Below are positions 1 through 10,569 of a stretch of DNA of 64,000 nt, piece by piece. A program made the position numbers and the translations under genes. The first letter of the stretch is position 1; each line of letters opens with the position of its first letter. Origin of the DNA: Dryococelus australis (Eukaryota > Arthropoda > Insecta > Phasmatodea > Phasmatidae); assembly GCA_029891345.1 (NCBI GenBank), contig CM056995.1, positions 78,865,895 to 78,929,894 on the forward strand, given 5' to 3'. The notes under the pieces are model-generated. The model was not told the DNA's origin, did not search any database, and saw only the letters and a program-made list of their open reading frames with translations.

Positions 1-11
1 TTCTAATTACA

Positions 12-1040
12 ATGATCAATTTGTCCTATAGTGCCATTCATCTTGAGGAGGGGGCCATAATAGGTGTTTGCAAGCAGGCCACCCAGGTACTTCCAAATGC
101 TCCACAAAATTCTAAAGTAAAAAAAATACAATGTCATTTATCAGAAGTAATGGGGGAATTTCTAGTAAGAACAAAGAAAAATCTGGCAACAGGAGAAGGC
201 TTCTTTGAATTACTGAAGAGAAATGGGGATGTATTCTCATGTGGACCAAATGATTACGAAAGGAATAACGTGACCTGCCATCACATTGACACAGAAGATG
301 CTAGGCCCACAAAGTAGCCACCAAGACGACTGCAACTAACTTCGCAATAGGCAGTTGATGAAATTCTGAGGGAAATGAAGGTGTTAGATGTGATGGAATC
401 ATCAGTTAGTCCATGGTCATCGCACATTGTACTTGATAAGTAGAAAGATGACTCGCTGAGGTTTTGTGTAGATTATCTCCAGCTTAATAATGTGACAAAG
501 AAAGACTTATCCACTTCCAAGGATAGATGACACAAACAGTCTAGCAGGTTCACAATGGTTTTCTACTTAGGACATAAGGAGTGGGTACTGGCTTTGTGAG
601 GTGGCTCCAGAGGGCCGAGAGAATACTGCATTTAAAGTTCAAGGGAAAGGAACCTGGCAGTTCAAAGTTATGCCTTTTGGACTAAGTAATGCCCCTGCCA
701 CCTTTAAATGCCTGATGGAAAAAGTTCTGCATTTAGATATTTGTCAGGTTGACGTTCTGACAGGAAGGACATTTGAAGAGCACTTATAATGCCTAGATTC
801 AGTATTCCAGAAGTGGCCGCAGCCAACTTGAAACTGGTTCCTAAGAAGTGCCACCTGTTCCAAAAAAGAATATTAATTTTTTGGGACATGTAGTGTCAGC
901 CCATGAAATCAAAACAGATCCCGGAAAAAAAAAAAAATTGGCAGACACCAACTGACAAAACTGATGTGCGAAGTTTTCTGGGATTATGTGCCTATTATCG
1001 TCAATTTGTACCTGGGTTTGCCATGATTGCCAAGCCACTA
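12..1040 (+). pseudogene. gypsy reverse transcriptase, broken
   Basis: RNA-directed DNA polymerase domain of the gypsy remnant. An open stretch from 12 to 317 gives the N-terminal lead-in. Around 455-480 the frame reads LRFCVDYLQLNN, the RT motif for the first palm strand. At 601-789 it reads QFKVMPFGLSNAPATF, the diagnostic gypsy FGLxNAPATF motif. Near 970-1030 the text corresponds to the FLGLCAYYRQFVPGFA segment between RT and RNase H. The YxDD box expected near 745-760 is replaced by a sequence without the Asp pair. At least four frame changes or stops separate the pieces. It belongs to the element running to 2940. Confidence 0.8.
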
Positions 1041-1074
1041 CATGAACTTACTGGAGCAAAAAAGGAGTGAGTGA

Positions 1075-1620
1075 GTGAAGAGATTTGAACGGCTCTTAAC
1101 ATCGAGGAGATTTCATTGGACCACTGAGTGTAAAAATTATTTAAGTAAACTAAAGAAAATTCTGATTTCCTCACCAGTCCTGGGTTTTCTGAAAATTGAT
1201 GGTGAATTAATTTTGGATACTGATGCTGGTGATGTAGGCATTGCAGCTGTGTTATCTCAAGTTCAAGATAGGAAGGAAAGATCACTAGAATACTTCAGTA
1301 TAAGGTATTGCACATTAGCCTGAGATAAATTACTGTTTTACATATAGAGAGCTTCTGGCCATGGTGAAGGCAATTTCACACTTCCACCCCTACCTTTATA
1401 ACAGACATTTTATTCTAAGAACCAAACACGCTTCATTAAGCTGGTTACTAAATTTGAAGAACCTTGAAGGTCAAATATCCATGTGGATACAGCATCTTTA
1501 AGAATATGACTTTGAAATACAGTACAGATCTGGAAGCCTTCACAGCAATGCAGATGCACTGTCTAGGAGGTCAAGTGAGCCTTTTTGTCGTCATTACAAA
1601 AGCCAGGAAGAAAAAAGTGG
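1075..1620 (+). pseudogene. gypsy RNase H, broken
   Basis: RNase H domain following the RT. Frame 1075-1323 contains GELILDTDAGDVGIAAVLSQ, which matches the DAS..GiGavLsQ core of gypsy RNase H. Further on, in another frame, are YRELLAMVKAISHFHPYLY (about 1345-1400), a TKHASLSWLLN stretch and an ADALSRR end (about 1550-1570). The ADALSR motif marks the C terminus of this domain in Ty3/gypsy elements. A TGA just after the first fragment and a frame change show that the domain is not expressible. Identification is firm because four ordered motifs match. Confidence 0.8.
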
Positions 1621-1889
1621 TGAATCGCCAAAGGTATGGAGGACAAGAATTCAAAGTTCTGTATCATGTGATGGGTCACCTACATGGAGTGACAAGGTAA
1701 TAGGAAAGATCAGCTAAATGATCCCACTTTGAATCCATTACTAGAGTGGAAAGAAGCTAGCTGTGGGACAAAATGGGAAGAGATATCGAGCCTGAGCACA
1801 TCAGTCAAATCATACTGGGCACAATGGAATTCCCTCGTACTGAAAAATTGTGTGCTTTACAGGAACTGGGAAAGTAAGTATGGAAAACA

Positions 1890-2475
1890 GTCACACACAT
1901 GCTTACAGTTGGTCCTAGCAGAATGCAGTCTTGAAGGAACTGCATAATACAGGAACCAGATGGCACTTTGGTGTTAATAAGAACCTCAACAGAATTAGAC
2001 TGAGATTCTACTAGTGTCATTGTCGGGCGGGTGGTGCGACAACAGCACTGCGAGGAAGGGCCCAAGGACCAGGGAGAAGATCACCTCCAGCAATATAGTG
2101 TAGGAGCCCAATTCGAGAGGATGGCAATAGATATTCTGAAACCCTTGCTTGTCACAGAGGAAGGTAATCTTTATCTACTCGTGACCCAAGATTACTCTAA
2201 TAAGTGGCCTGAGGTCATTTCCCTCTCAAAGCAAGAAGCACACACTGTGGCCGATGCACTTCTCAAAATTTGGGATGCCACTAGAACTCCATTCTGATCA
2301 CGGAAGAACTTTTGAAGCTGTCATGTTCCAGAATGTAACAAATATTTTGGGAATGAAAAAGTATTGCACTACAGCCTTACACCCTCAGTCAGATGGAATG
2401 GTCAAGAGGCTTAACAACACACTTGAGCAGTACCTGTCAATCTTTGTGGCAGACAAACAGAAGAACTAGGATCTT
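1890..2475 (+). pseudogene. gypsy integrase, broken, catalytic Glu replaced
   Basis: Integrase of the first gypsy remnant. An HHCC zinc-finger half is seen near 1935-1985 (LHNTGTRWHFGVNKNL). The core begins at 2095 with FERMAIDILKPL, with the first Asp present, and continues to 2297. The frame then changes and 2284-2469 contains SDHGRTFEA, with the second Asp, and HPQSDGMVKRLNNTLEQYL. In family members the last motif is G-x-V-E-R-x-N, where Glu is the third residue of the DDE triad. Here that Glu is Lys, so even the intact stretch would be catalytically dead. Confidence 0.8.
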
Positions 2476-2968
2476 GCTTACTGCATAGCAGTACGTGAGT
2501 CTAAAAGGACAACACCATCCAGGATGCTCTTTGGAATATAACTATGTGTCTCTAGTGACTACTAGTTGGCATACTAGTTGGCATTCACAATTTTGTTTGA
2601 CAGCACCTCAGAATAAGTAGCGAAAGGATGAAGATGCAATACAACAGGAGAATGTTGGGTGAGGTATTTGATGAAGGACTACTGGTGTGGCTGTACAACC
2701 CATAGAAGCGAAAAGGGTACTACCAGAAGCTACAGAAATGTTGAGAAGGCCCCTACAGGATTCTGATTAAAACCAATGATGTGGATTTTAAGATTTGTCA
2801 TAAATGTTCTTGGGCAATATTGAAGGTTGTCCACCTCGATCAACTGGCACTCTACGAAAGTCTGGATGTTGTAGTTTGTTCGGGACTAACAGACTTGAGG
2901 AGGGGGCAATGTTAATTGCTCTCTTCCCTTGACCCATCCCGCACAAGCGAGTGAAGGGGGACAGAGTA

Positions 2969-3863
2969 CAGTAAAACCGCGTTAGTTCGAAGTCGATTAA
3001 TTCAAAATCGTAAATAATTTGAAGTGTTTATTCGCCCCCAAACAGAAGAATAAGGTTTTATATGCTTTTAAGTTTGGTTAATTCGAAATTCGTCTTATAT
3101 GTAATTCGAATTTGGCCTTCATCCCAAAATGTATGCGAAGTTCAGATTAATTAATCAAAGCTATAATAATTATGATGCTAAATATGCATCACCTACACTG
3201 TCGCGGGTGCGCATACGTAAACCAGTAATGGGTGGCAGCACGGCTACCAGCTGACGCAGCCACTACCCCCGTCTGCCACAGTGATGTCATTGATCGTATC
3301 AGAGCATTCACGTCAGTTGTCTGATTTTCGTCGCTGCCTCTTCCACCCACGTGAAAAGATGTGACAGCTAGTGCCATGCACTGCGTGAAGTTAGGCAGCT
3401 GGCCGGCCAGGAAACGTGAGATTGATACAACATTCGCCGGAAATGCATTCATAGTAGAGGGAGCAAGAGGGTACTGGTTCACAAGGCTGCAGTTTTTAAC
3501 CAAACTTTACCTTTTTTTTTTTTTTTTGCATTGCAATTAACGGCAACAATTACAAAACCTATATTTTACTGCAAGTGAACATATTATTAATGACCAAGAT
3601 AAATGCAACAAACTTATTTTTTGGACTATTTCCTTTAAATTTGCACCTTTATTAAACCAAAAATTGTATGGTTCCCCAAGATATGGTTGTAACTTTGAGA
3701 TGGTAGTTATTCCCAAGGCTGTAGTTGTGTTTACTTTGGAAAGGGAAAATGTGCATTTCCTTAATACACATAAATTAACTTTTTTTTAAATTCGACAATT
3801 CGAAAATATGTAATTCAGTCGAAAAATTAGGTTCCGAGCACTTTGAATTAACATGAGAGTCTG
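2969..3863. mobile_element. pogo/Tigger-like non-autonomous element
   Basis: The 5' end at 2969 reads CAGTAAAACCGCGTTAGTTC and is preceded by TA. The 3' end at 3863, read on the other strand, starts CAGACTCTCATGTTAATTC. The two are imperfect terminal inverted repeats sharing CAG..., GTTARTTCRAAGT and further TTCGAA-rich text. This sort of end and a TA target are typical of Tc1/mariner-pogo (Tigger) elements. The interior is AT-rich and has no transposase ORF. The 3' flank is AA instead of TA, so the target duplication is not perfect. It inserted beside the gypsy remnant. Confidence 0.55.
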
Positions 3864-3917
3864 AAGTGATTTTCAAAGGTGAGCCGACACCTGCAGTAAC
3901 AAACGATAAGTCTATCG

Positions 3918-4592
3918 CAGGCCTGTTGTTTTAACGGATTTTATCCCTTTTGTACAAATTTTTAACATTCTATAAAAATTCAAACCCAAACTTTTGGTGT
4001 GGTTTCTCATTTTTAAGCACTTTGCTCAAAATGGCGGCACTAGCACCCACAGCGATGTGTGTCAATTTTACTGATGTATTTATTTGAAAGATTTTTATAA
4101 TGGAAGTGGATAGTTAAGCAAATATTTTGGACATACACCATTGCTTCAATAGAGTATGTCCAAAATATTTTGCTTCATTATTCACTGGCGTGGGTATACA
4201 GCTATCTACATATTTCTGTTCCTGGCTGTATGATCACATGCAAAGGACAAGGCCATTATTGAAAAGAACCTTCACCGCATATTACCGCTTTTACTCATTC
4301 AATCTGAATTTGGTGACTGTGTTTTGCATTTGGCATTGATACCACAATGTTGAGGAAACAAAAATTATCGCAGATACAGTCGTATCAACGAAAGTATAAG
4401 TGTGAGTGGGGAAAAGTATTACCATGGTTTGTACATTCCAAACAAAACTACATTAAATATGCAAACATCTTTCATATCCACTTTTTTCTGTAATTTGCAA
4501 TTTTTTTAATTCCAAGGATTTTACAGGATTTAACCCAATGATTTTTATATACAGTAACCAGGAATTCAATTTCAGGGCTGGTGGCAGCACTG
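3918..4592. mobile_element. hAT-like MITE, copy A (675 bp)
   Basis: Non-autonomous DNA transposon, first of two copies in the window (the other is at 19350-20030). It starts CAGGCCTG and ends CAGCACTG, giving short imperfect TIRs starting CAG. It is flanked by GTCTATCG (3910-3917) and GCCTATCG (4593-4600), an 8-bp duplication with one mismatch. TIRs of this type plus 8-bp duplications are the signature of the hAT superfamily. A 19-bp inverted pair built on the sequence TTTGGACATA lies at about 4118-4173. There is no transposase ORF, so mobility would need a factor in trans. Confidence 0.7.
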
Positions 4593-4600
4593 GCCTATCG

Positions 4601-5215
4601 TGATTTGGGCACTCCTGACCTTTGGCGGATTGAATTCCTGAAGTTACCTACAAGAGAATGTTCTTTTCAGTGTCCCTCTCGGTGTGACTGAGTGCAAAGG
4701 ATGTTCTAGATCAGATAAACAAAACTATTAAGCTGCGACGGACCTCCAAGCAGGCAGTTCTTGAGAGTTTGGAGGATTGTGCGAACATAAATAACAGGTG
4801 TGGGAAGACAGCAAAGCAATGAACCAGCAGAGCGATGAGTGGTGATGAAAGTGACCATTGAGTAAAATCTGCAGACTGCGAGCATTGGCGTAGTGGAGAG
4901 AGACTAGTGGGTGGGACAACTGAAATGGATGTGTGAGTATAAGAAATTTGAAATGATGGCAATAGACAACCTGTGTAAATAATGTGTGAATTAAGTGACC
5001 ACAAAAAATATAGTGACATTAAGGATTTAAATCAGAATTGAGATAGACATTAAATATTATACTTACCAAGAATAACAAAAGTAATAGAAGAGAGTGATCA
5101 TTTTATGTTTTAAATCAAGGTTGCAAGTAAGCCACTAGGACTTCAAAAATATATGACAGGAATTAAAGTACTCACAGTGTAGTACTCATTGACAGGCACA
5201 CACACACACAAAGAA
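4601..5215. other. no gene seen; short CA repeat
   Basis: AT-rich sequence between the hAT-like MITE and the Penelope fragments. Only a short (CA)n run at about 5196-5212 stands out. Open frames here on the minus strand (up to 102 codons) have no recognisable motif and biased composition, so I do not call them. Confidence 0.5.
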
Positions 5216-5219
5216 GGAC

Positions 5220-5437
5220 GACACATTTTCTATATGGTTGCATTATCGCGACGTTTCGCTGACTAAGCCAGCTTCATCAGGCAGCAGAGACTGAATGGCC
5301 ACAGAGCAAACTCTAAACAAGCCATAGCTGGTCACATCAATAACCTACAAAATAAACTAGTTGCAGCACATACAGCATCACACAACAAAGATTTTGATTA
5401 CTGCTACAGTACCAGAGTTGTGAGCTATTGCTTGAAA
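5220..5437 (+). mobile_element. Penelope-like element fragment, plus orientation
   Basis: The plus strand from about 5290 to 5437 encodes GHRANSKQAIAGHINNLQ and continues through NKDFDYCYSTRVV. This is the region just after the GIY-YIG endonuclease of Penelope-like elements. The same protein segment is encoded in the opposite orientation at 5440-5590 with clear divergence (about one residue in four differs), so this is a second, separate copy and not a simple hairpin error. At 5245-5280 the minus strand carries GATGAAGCTGGCTTAGTCAG, a sequence commonly seen at Penelope termini. Confidence 0.6.
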
Positions 5438-5439
5438 CT

Positions 5440-6390
5440 GGTAGGGCTCTCACAACTCTGATACTGTAGCAGGAATCAAAATCTTTGTTTTGTGATACTG
5501 CATGTGCTGCAATTGATTTGTCTTGTAAGTTGTGGATGTGATGAGCTATGGCTTGTTTATTGTCTGCTCTGTGGCCATTCATTCTCTGCCTGAGTGTGTT
5601 GGTGGTGAGGCTGGTATATTCTGCATTACAGTGCTGGCATTGTAGCTGAAAAATCAGATTTTCTGTTGCACAGTTGTAGTTGCCTTGGATGGGGTATGTA
5701 CGGCTAGTGAGTCTGCTATTGAAAGAAGACCAATCCGGGAGATTTGGAGAGCAGGTCTTGTGTTTGTGATGAAGAAGCCAGAATTTTGTATCCAGAGTAG
5801 AGAATGTTTCTGAGCCTTCATGAAGTGGGACCACCAGAGGTATATCAGAGTTGTTGACCTTGGTTTGTGTTCCAATATTTGAGATAGCTTGCTGAATCTG
5901 TTTGTGGACGAGGTGCCTGTGGTAGCCCCTGTCAAGGAATGCTCTGGCTATTTGTTCAAACTGTTTGTTGAGATGACTGTCTGTGTTACATTTGGCTCTC
6001 GGGCAAGACTGTAGGATAGAGATTTTTTGGCATGATATGGGTGGTAGCTGTTGAAATGTAAGTACTGGAGGTTGTTGGTGGGTTTGGTGTGCACAGCAGT
6101 TTGAATTGTGCAATTGTGGAGAGAGTTCAACATCTAGGAATATGGTGTGTGTTTTGGAGTATGACCAGGTGAACTTGAGTGAACTGTGAGAATTTAAATT
6201 GTTTAGAAAGTGAATTAGACTGTCTTCAGTGGCGGTCCATATCATGAAGATGTCGTCGATGACACGCATCCAGCAGTGTGGTTGGATTGGTTGATGACTG
6301 TGGAAGCTTTCTTATAAACTTCCCATAAACAGATTGGCATAGGATGGGACCATACGTGTACCCATCGCTGTGACTTTGTAAATAATAGCT
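5440..6390 (-). pseudogene. Penelope-like RT with GIY-YIG endonuclease
   Basis: Minus-strand remnant of a Penelope-like element, which codes for a reverse transcriptase fused to a GIY-YIG nuclease. Reading from 6390 downward: MGTRMVPSYANLFMG (about 6390-6310), a frame break, then RVIDDIFMIW near 6265 with the catalytic Asp-Asp retained, and FLDVELS some 40 residues later. The C-terminal part (about 5680-5560) has C-x-T-E-N-x-I-F, CQHCNAEYTS and LRQRMNGH, matching the cysteine-rich GIY-YIG module of the family. The long open frame continues past 5440 only because it reads antisense through the inverted neighbour. The N-terminal half of RT is missing, so this is a 5'-truncated copy. Confidence 0.8.
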
Positions 6391-6766
6391 CTATAAATAA
6401 ATAAAAAATCAAATTTAATTCTTTTATTTTTATTAGGACCTACATCCCTCACATACTCATATATGCCTCTCTGGCATCATCTGTCCACTGAAATTCCATT
6501 TTAAAATTCCTTGACTTTACCCAGTTTTCCAAGCTGAATCTTAGTTTTCCCAGAATTATTTTTAAGACCGAAACCTTCCAATACCACATTTTTGTCACCG
6601 CTGATAAAACAAACATGCTATCAGTGAAGCAGAATTCAATTACACTGCAACAGACCAAGCAAGCTGTGGCAACATTATATTCAACAAATCTATATTTCTT
6701 ATGATATACATTATTGATGTTACAAGAAAGCCCATTACAAAAACATAATTAAAATTTTAAATAGTA
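6391..6766. other. no gene seen
   Basis: AT-rich spacer between the Penelope remnant and the TIR element that starts at 6767. No motif or repeat was recognised. Confidence 0.5.
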
Positions 6767-7485
6767 CAGTAAAAGCTCAATATACCGAGGCTGTTTGGGG
6801 ACATAACTCAGATCTGCGTTATAGCTTTCCACACTATTCTGGGAGTGACGGAGTACAGTAGCAAAAAAAGCCAGTGTTCTGATGTGGCGTGGCACCAATC
6901 TGTCAAACACGGCGCAAGTGTTGTTATTTACCGCCGTAACTTGTCAAACGTTTAGCCTCTTGTTATCGGAAATTGATTTTTTAAAATCTGCATCACCAGA
7001 CTTGACAGCACCCAAGGGAGAGAAACAGAAGAGAAATGTGCTGTGATAAAGGGTCACATGCATTCAAGCAAGAATAACTAAAAAATACTGCATTTTCTGG
7101 GCAAAGGATGTACTACCACCACGGGCAGTGTTCGTGGCGAATTATTCCTCACGCAGGTTGAAGAAGGGGGTTCACCCCCCACCGCCTGCGTGGCCAGTAT
7201 GGGAGGAAGTGAGGAGGAGAAAGGAAGCTCAAGTCCAAAGGTTGCTTGCACTGCAGGTTGCATGCTTGCACTGCAGATGAGACCTATGCTTGCACTGCAG
7301 ATGGACTATCAGTGCCTCAAGTGTTGTAAAACATGTCGCTTGCTCGTCTGATTTTTATTTTCAAAAGGAAAACTAAAACAAAGAAAAGCTAATTATTTGT
7401 GGCATGCAAAGAAAGGCCGCTTTTCTACATTAAGCCTTGTCCACAATAGCTCGTCCGCTCAGATTTTTTTTTTTGAAAATCTGAA

Positions 7486-7935
7486 GACATACCGCATAGC
7501 CGGTATATATTCATTATAATCAAAGTGTCTACATCATAATTATAATGATTATGTAGAGCTGTAACCTGTAGGAGATTAATTATAGGCCCATAAATTACTT
7601 CAAAGCATGAATTTTGAGGCGCGTCTCAAATTTTTGAATAATTTTTTTAGACGGTAGGAAGACATAGCGCATAGCCGGTATATATTCATTATAATCAAAG
7701 TATCTACATCATAATTATAATGATTATATAGAGCTATACACCGTAGGAGATTAATTATAGGCCTGTAAATGACATTGAAGCATGAATTTTGAGGCGCACC
7801 TCAAATTTCGGAATTTTTTTTTTCAAAAATAGGAAGACACACCACATAGCCGGTATGTATATATACATTATAATCAAAGTGTCTACATCATAATTATAAT
7901 GATTACATAGAGCTTTACCCCGTACGAGATTGATG
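7486..7935. repeat. 175-bp tandem repeat, about 2.6 copies
   Basis: Units start at 7486, 7661 and 7836, giving a period of exactly 175 bp. Each starts GACAYA-CRCATAGCCGGTAT, runs through a near-palindromic CATAATTATAATGATTA block and ends in a CTCAAATTT plus T-rich tract. The third copy stops after about 100 bp. The array lies inside the 6767-8574 TIR element, so it is probably a subterminal or internal repeat of that transposon. Confidence 0.85.
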
Positions 7936-7957
7936 CGGAGGCTTGATGTTGTCGCTC

Positions 7958-8335
7958 ATGCCCAGATCGTCAGGGCTGGACAGCTGTCAGTCAGTCGCTA
8001 CAAGATTATTCTGGCGGGCGGCGGCCAAACGGCCACTGCCACTGCCGTCGTTACAGGGCCGGTTCAATTCGTAACAGCAGCCCGGTATTGGGAAAACATG
8101 CCAATTGATGCGATTCACGTCAATGTGTTGAATTTCTATGAAATTTAGGTGGCAAGTTGGCCTCTGCACTGGCATGATGAGGCCCAGCAATATTTACGGG
8201 AATATAAAAATTTTGTGCGGTCTACTCGAAATATTAATTATCTAGAATTTTTCATCAAAAACTTCTGACGTGGCCTATACATGCACACGGCCTCGCCAAT
8301 ATGGTAATACAAGAACGCATTTTATTTGCATATAC
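7958..8335 (+). repeat. dispersed repeat, copy 1
   Basis: About 370 bp closely similar to 14500-14863 in the same orientation. Shared blocks include CAGCTGTCAGTC, GCCACTGC, TTACAGGGCC, GATGCGATTCACGTCAATGT, TTTTTCATCAAAAACTT and CCTATACATGCACA. It is GC-richer than its surroundings and has no conserved reading frame between copies, so I treat it as part of a transposon. Confidence 0.8.
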
Positions 8336-8576
8336 GGAAAACCATACACTATTGGCTGTAATGAATCACTAAATTAGTTCTTGGCTCTGAAAGGATGGAG
8401 AATGTGCGGCCGCTCCTCCCGCCTCATACATCCATATATTCCCGACTCACGACCACCAGCCCACGGACCACATGCCTACCTGACAGCACGCTTTCCACTT
8501 ATTTATTTATTGAGATTGGGAGACATAAATTGCCCCACAGTATAACTGGGCCACGGTATTCCGGGCTTCCACTGTA

Positions 8577-10569
8577 TGTTCAATCGTCTCTAGCGCATAA
8601 AAAACAACTTATTAAATTTAATATGATTATTTTAATACCTGGACGTCTCCTGATTAATTTGATACCCAAGAAAAGCATATTGTCTTAAAAAAGAAGGCCA
8701 CTGAAAGTATGTGAAAAGATTAGACTATGTATTATTAAAATATAAAGTTATTATTAAAGATCTATTACGCAGGTCTCGTGGGTCATACATTGCTATGAGG
8801 CACGTACCGATCAAAAAGTTTAGGTGGCGTTGCGCAATATGTGTGCATGTGCAGTACTCTCTCTTTGGTCTGGCCATGTAAGTAGCTGGGCGAGCACCTA
8901 GATCCTCTGCAGCGAGGCCGGGTGCGGGCTTGGCGGTTTGCTGCTGAAGCCAGGGGGTGACTATGTCCTATACCATGCAGTATTAACAAGTGAAGCCAGT
9001 TTATAGCGTGGAGTTAGGCAGTTGTTTTCCGGCAAAAAAGGTCACGTGATCAACAGTAGCCAAAAACATTGCATCTACCTATCTTTCACGTGTATTTTGA
9101 CAAGTATTAAAATCGACGTAAATTAACATACAGCCATTTTGACCTAAATGATAATATACATAAAACGTGAGTGTGTGTGTCTCGGAAAACTAGATATATA
9201 TTTCGCCGTAGAATATGTAAATTTATGAATTATTTACATTTAAATGGAAGTGTTGTATAAGGTGTTTTGGTCGATATGCTTTCCATTCCCTATATATTTG
9301 CCTTGAAAATATTCCAGGAAATAATTTTCTGACTATAGGAGTTTTTATAAGTTATGAAAAAACTTTACCGTACTAAAATTGAATATAATACACTATTGAA
9401 ATCGTCTGTGAGTGTGTTACAAGTAAAGCAGCCATGCGGGAGAGAGACAACTTTTGTTTACATTGAAATTGAACAGCCTTGCGAGTGCTACACTAGTTGT
9501 GAATTTTCTCTAAATTTGTGTTATTCTTGCATTTGTGAAATGTGACTTTTGCATGTAAAGACGCCGTAAAACTATAATCTATTATTTATTTATTCGGCGA
9601 CCAACGAAAACTAATATTAATGTATGAAAATGTTTACGAACCGGGCCATGCGAGTCCAGTGTTGAGTGTGTTCGTATATACCGTGGATACATTCGTGAAA
9701 GATAGTGCACATTAATTGTGTGTATAGGGAGTTTGTTTAACAATTGCAGTGTTTAATTTTTTGCGATTACTAACATGCCATTAATTTAAGGTCTAACCTG
9801 TAAATTGCTGACTCATCAGAGGCACTTTAATAAAACTCCAGATTCGTATTTTTCTAAATGCCGATTTGCTATTTCACTGTAGGAGTTTATGGAAATTGCT
9901 TGTTAGTAATAGCAAATCATCTCGTAAACCAATACAAGGCTATACCTTATAAAAACTCCACCCCTTACGATTTTTTTCTCCGTAAGTCAGCAGAGTTGCA
10001 GTGACAACAAGAAATCAGCTGTTTATCAATACAAGAATATAGGCCTACAACCAAATATCAGTTCTCATATTTTTAATATCTACTTAATGTAGCCTTCATG
10101 ATTTGCAATTTCCATTTCTCGAACTCACTCCATGCAATTTCTGGTGGACTCAATAAAGACAATTTGACCAATTCCTTCCTTGTATTCCCTTCATTGTGTT
10201 CTTGGTTTACCATTCTCTAATGAATCTGCTGTCGACAAGATGTTAAGTTAAATAAATAAAGTTTACTTGTGCGTTTAGATGGTTATGTATTTAACAGTAC
10301 GTTAGAGTAAATTACATGTTTATACAGTTTGTCGTTTTCCAAAGATAGTCAAAATAAAGAAAACTTAGATAAAGGCAATCTTTTCCTATAACTACACCAT
10401 CTGCAAAATAGAAAAACATCACGTGATTTTCTTTCAACTCTATTTCACCCTTCGTAAGGATTTTTAAAATTCTAATTTCAAAGGCAAATAATTGGATATA
10501 AGCTTATTTTAATATAGATTATGAATCATGGATATTTAGATGAAAATGTTACATTTTTTAAAGCCTACT
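8577..10569. other. no gene seen
   Basis: About 2 kb with no supported gene. It is GC-richer near 8780-8960 and AT-rich after 9060. Two short blocks, GGAGTTTTTATAAG near 9340 and its inverse near 9945, face each other and could bound a small element, but I could not extend them into convincing TIRs. No splice-supported exon was recognised. Confidence 0.4.

Larger units (their letters stand above)
12..2940 (+). mobile_element. Ty3/gypsy-type retrotransposon pol remnant
   Basis: This is a degenerate Ty3/gypsy pol region with the domains in the usual order: RT, RNase H, integrase. It begins inside the lead-in to RT, where the frame from 12 carries HHIDTEDARP, the segment normally just before RT. 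It ends near 2910 with a Leu-Arg-Arg-Gly stretch like the pol terminus of such elements. No gag and no LTR are visible; the 5' part lies left of the window. Reading frame is lost many times by stops and indels, so the element is dead. The TA-flanked pogo-like element that starts at 2969 follows directly. Confidence 0.85.
6767..8574. mobile_element. pogo-like TIR element (1.8 kb) with TA target
   Basis: The left end reads CAGTAAAAGCTCAATATACC. The right end on the opposite strand reads CAGTGGAAGCCCGGAATACC. The inverted ends agree over about 25 bp and loosely beyond. Both are bordered by TA (6765-6766 and 8575-8576), as expected for a Tc1/mariner-pogo type insertion. There is no transposase. 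The interior carries a 175-bp tandem repeat block (7486-7935) and one copy of a dispersed GC-richer segment (7958-8335) that recurs at 14.5 kb. It is therefore a non-autonomous composite. Confidence 0.6.

Noticed and set aside
7475..7935. CRISPR-like array
   Set aside because: Three direct 175-bp units in a eukaryotic transposon; no short repeats with unique spacers.
9339..9961. MITE bounded by GGAGTTTTTATAAG inverted blocks
   Set aside because: Only about 14 bp match; no target duplication and other copies of the motif occur inside.
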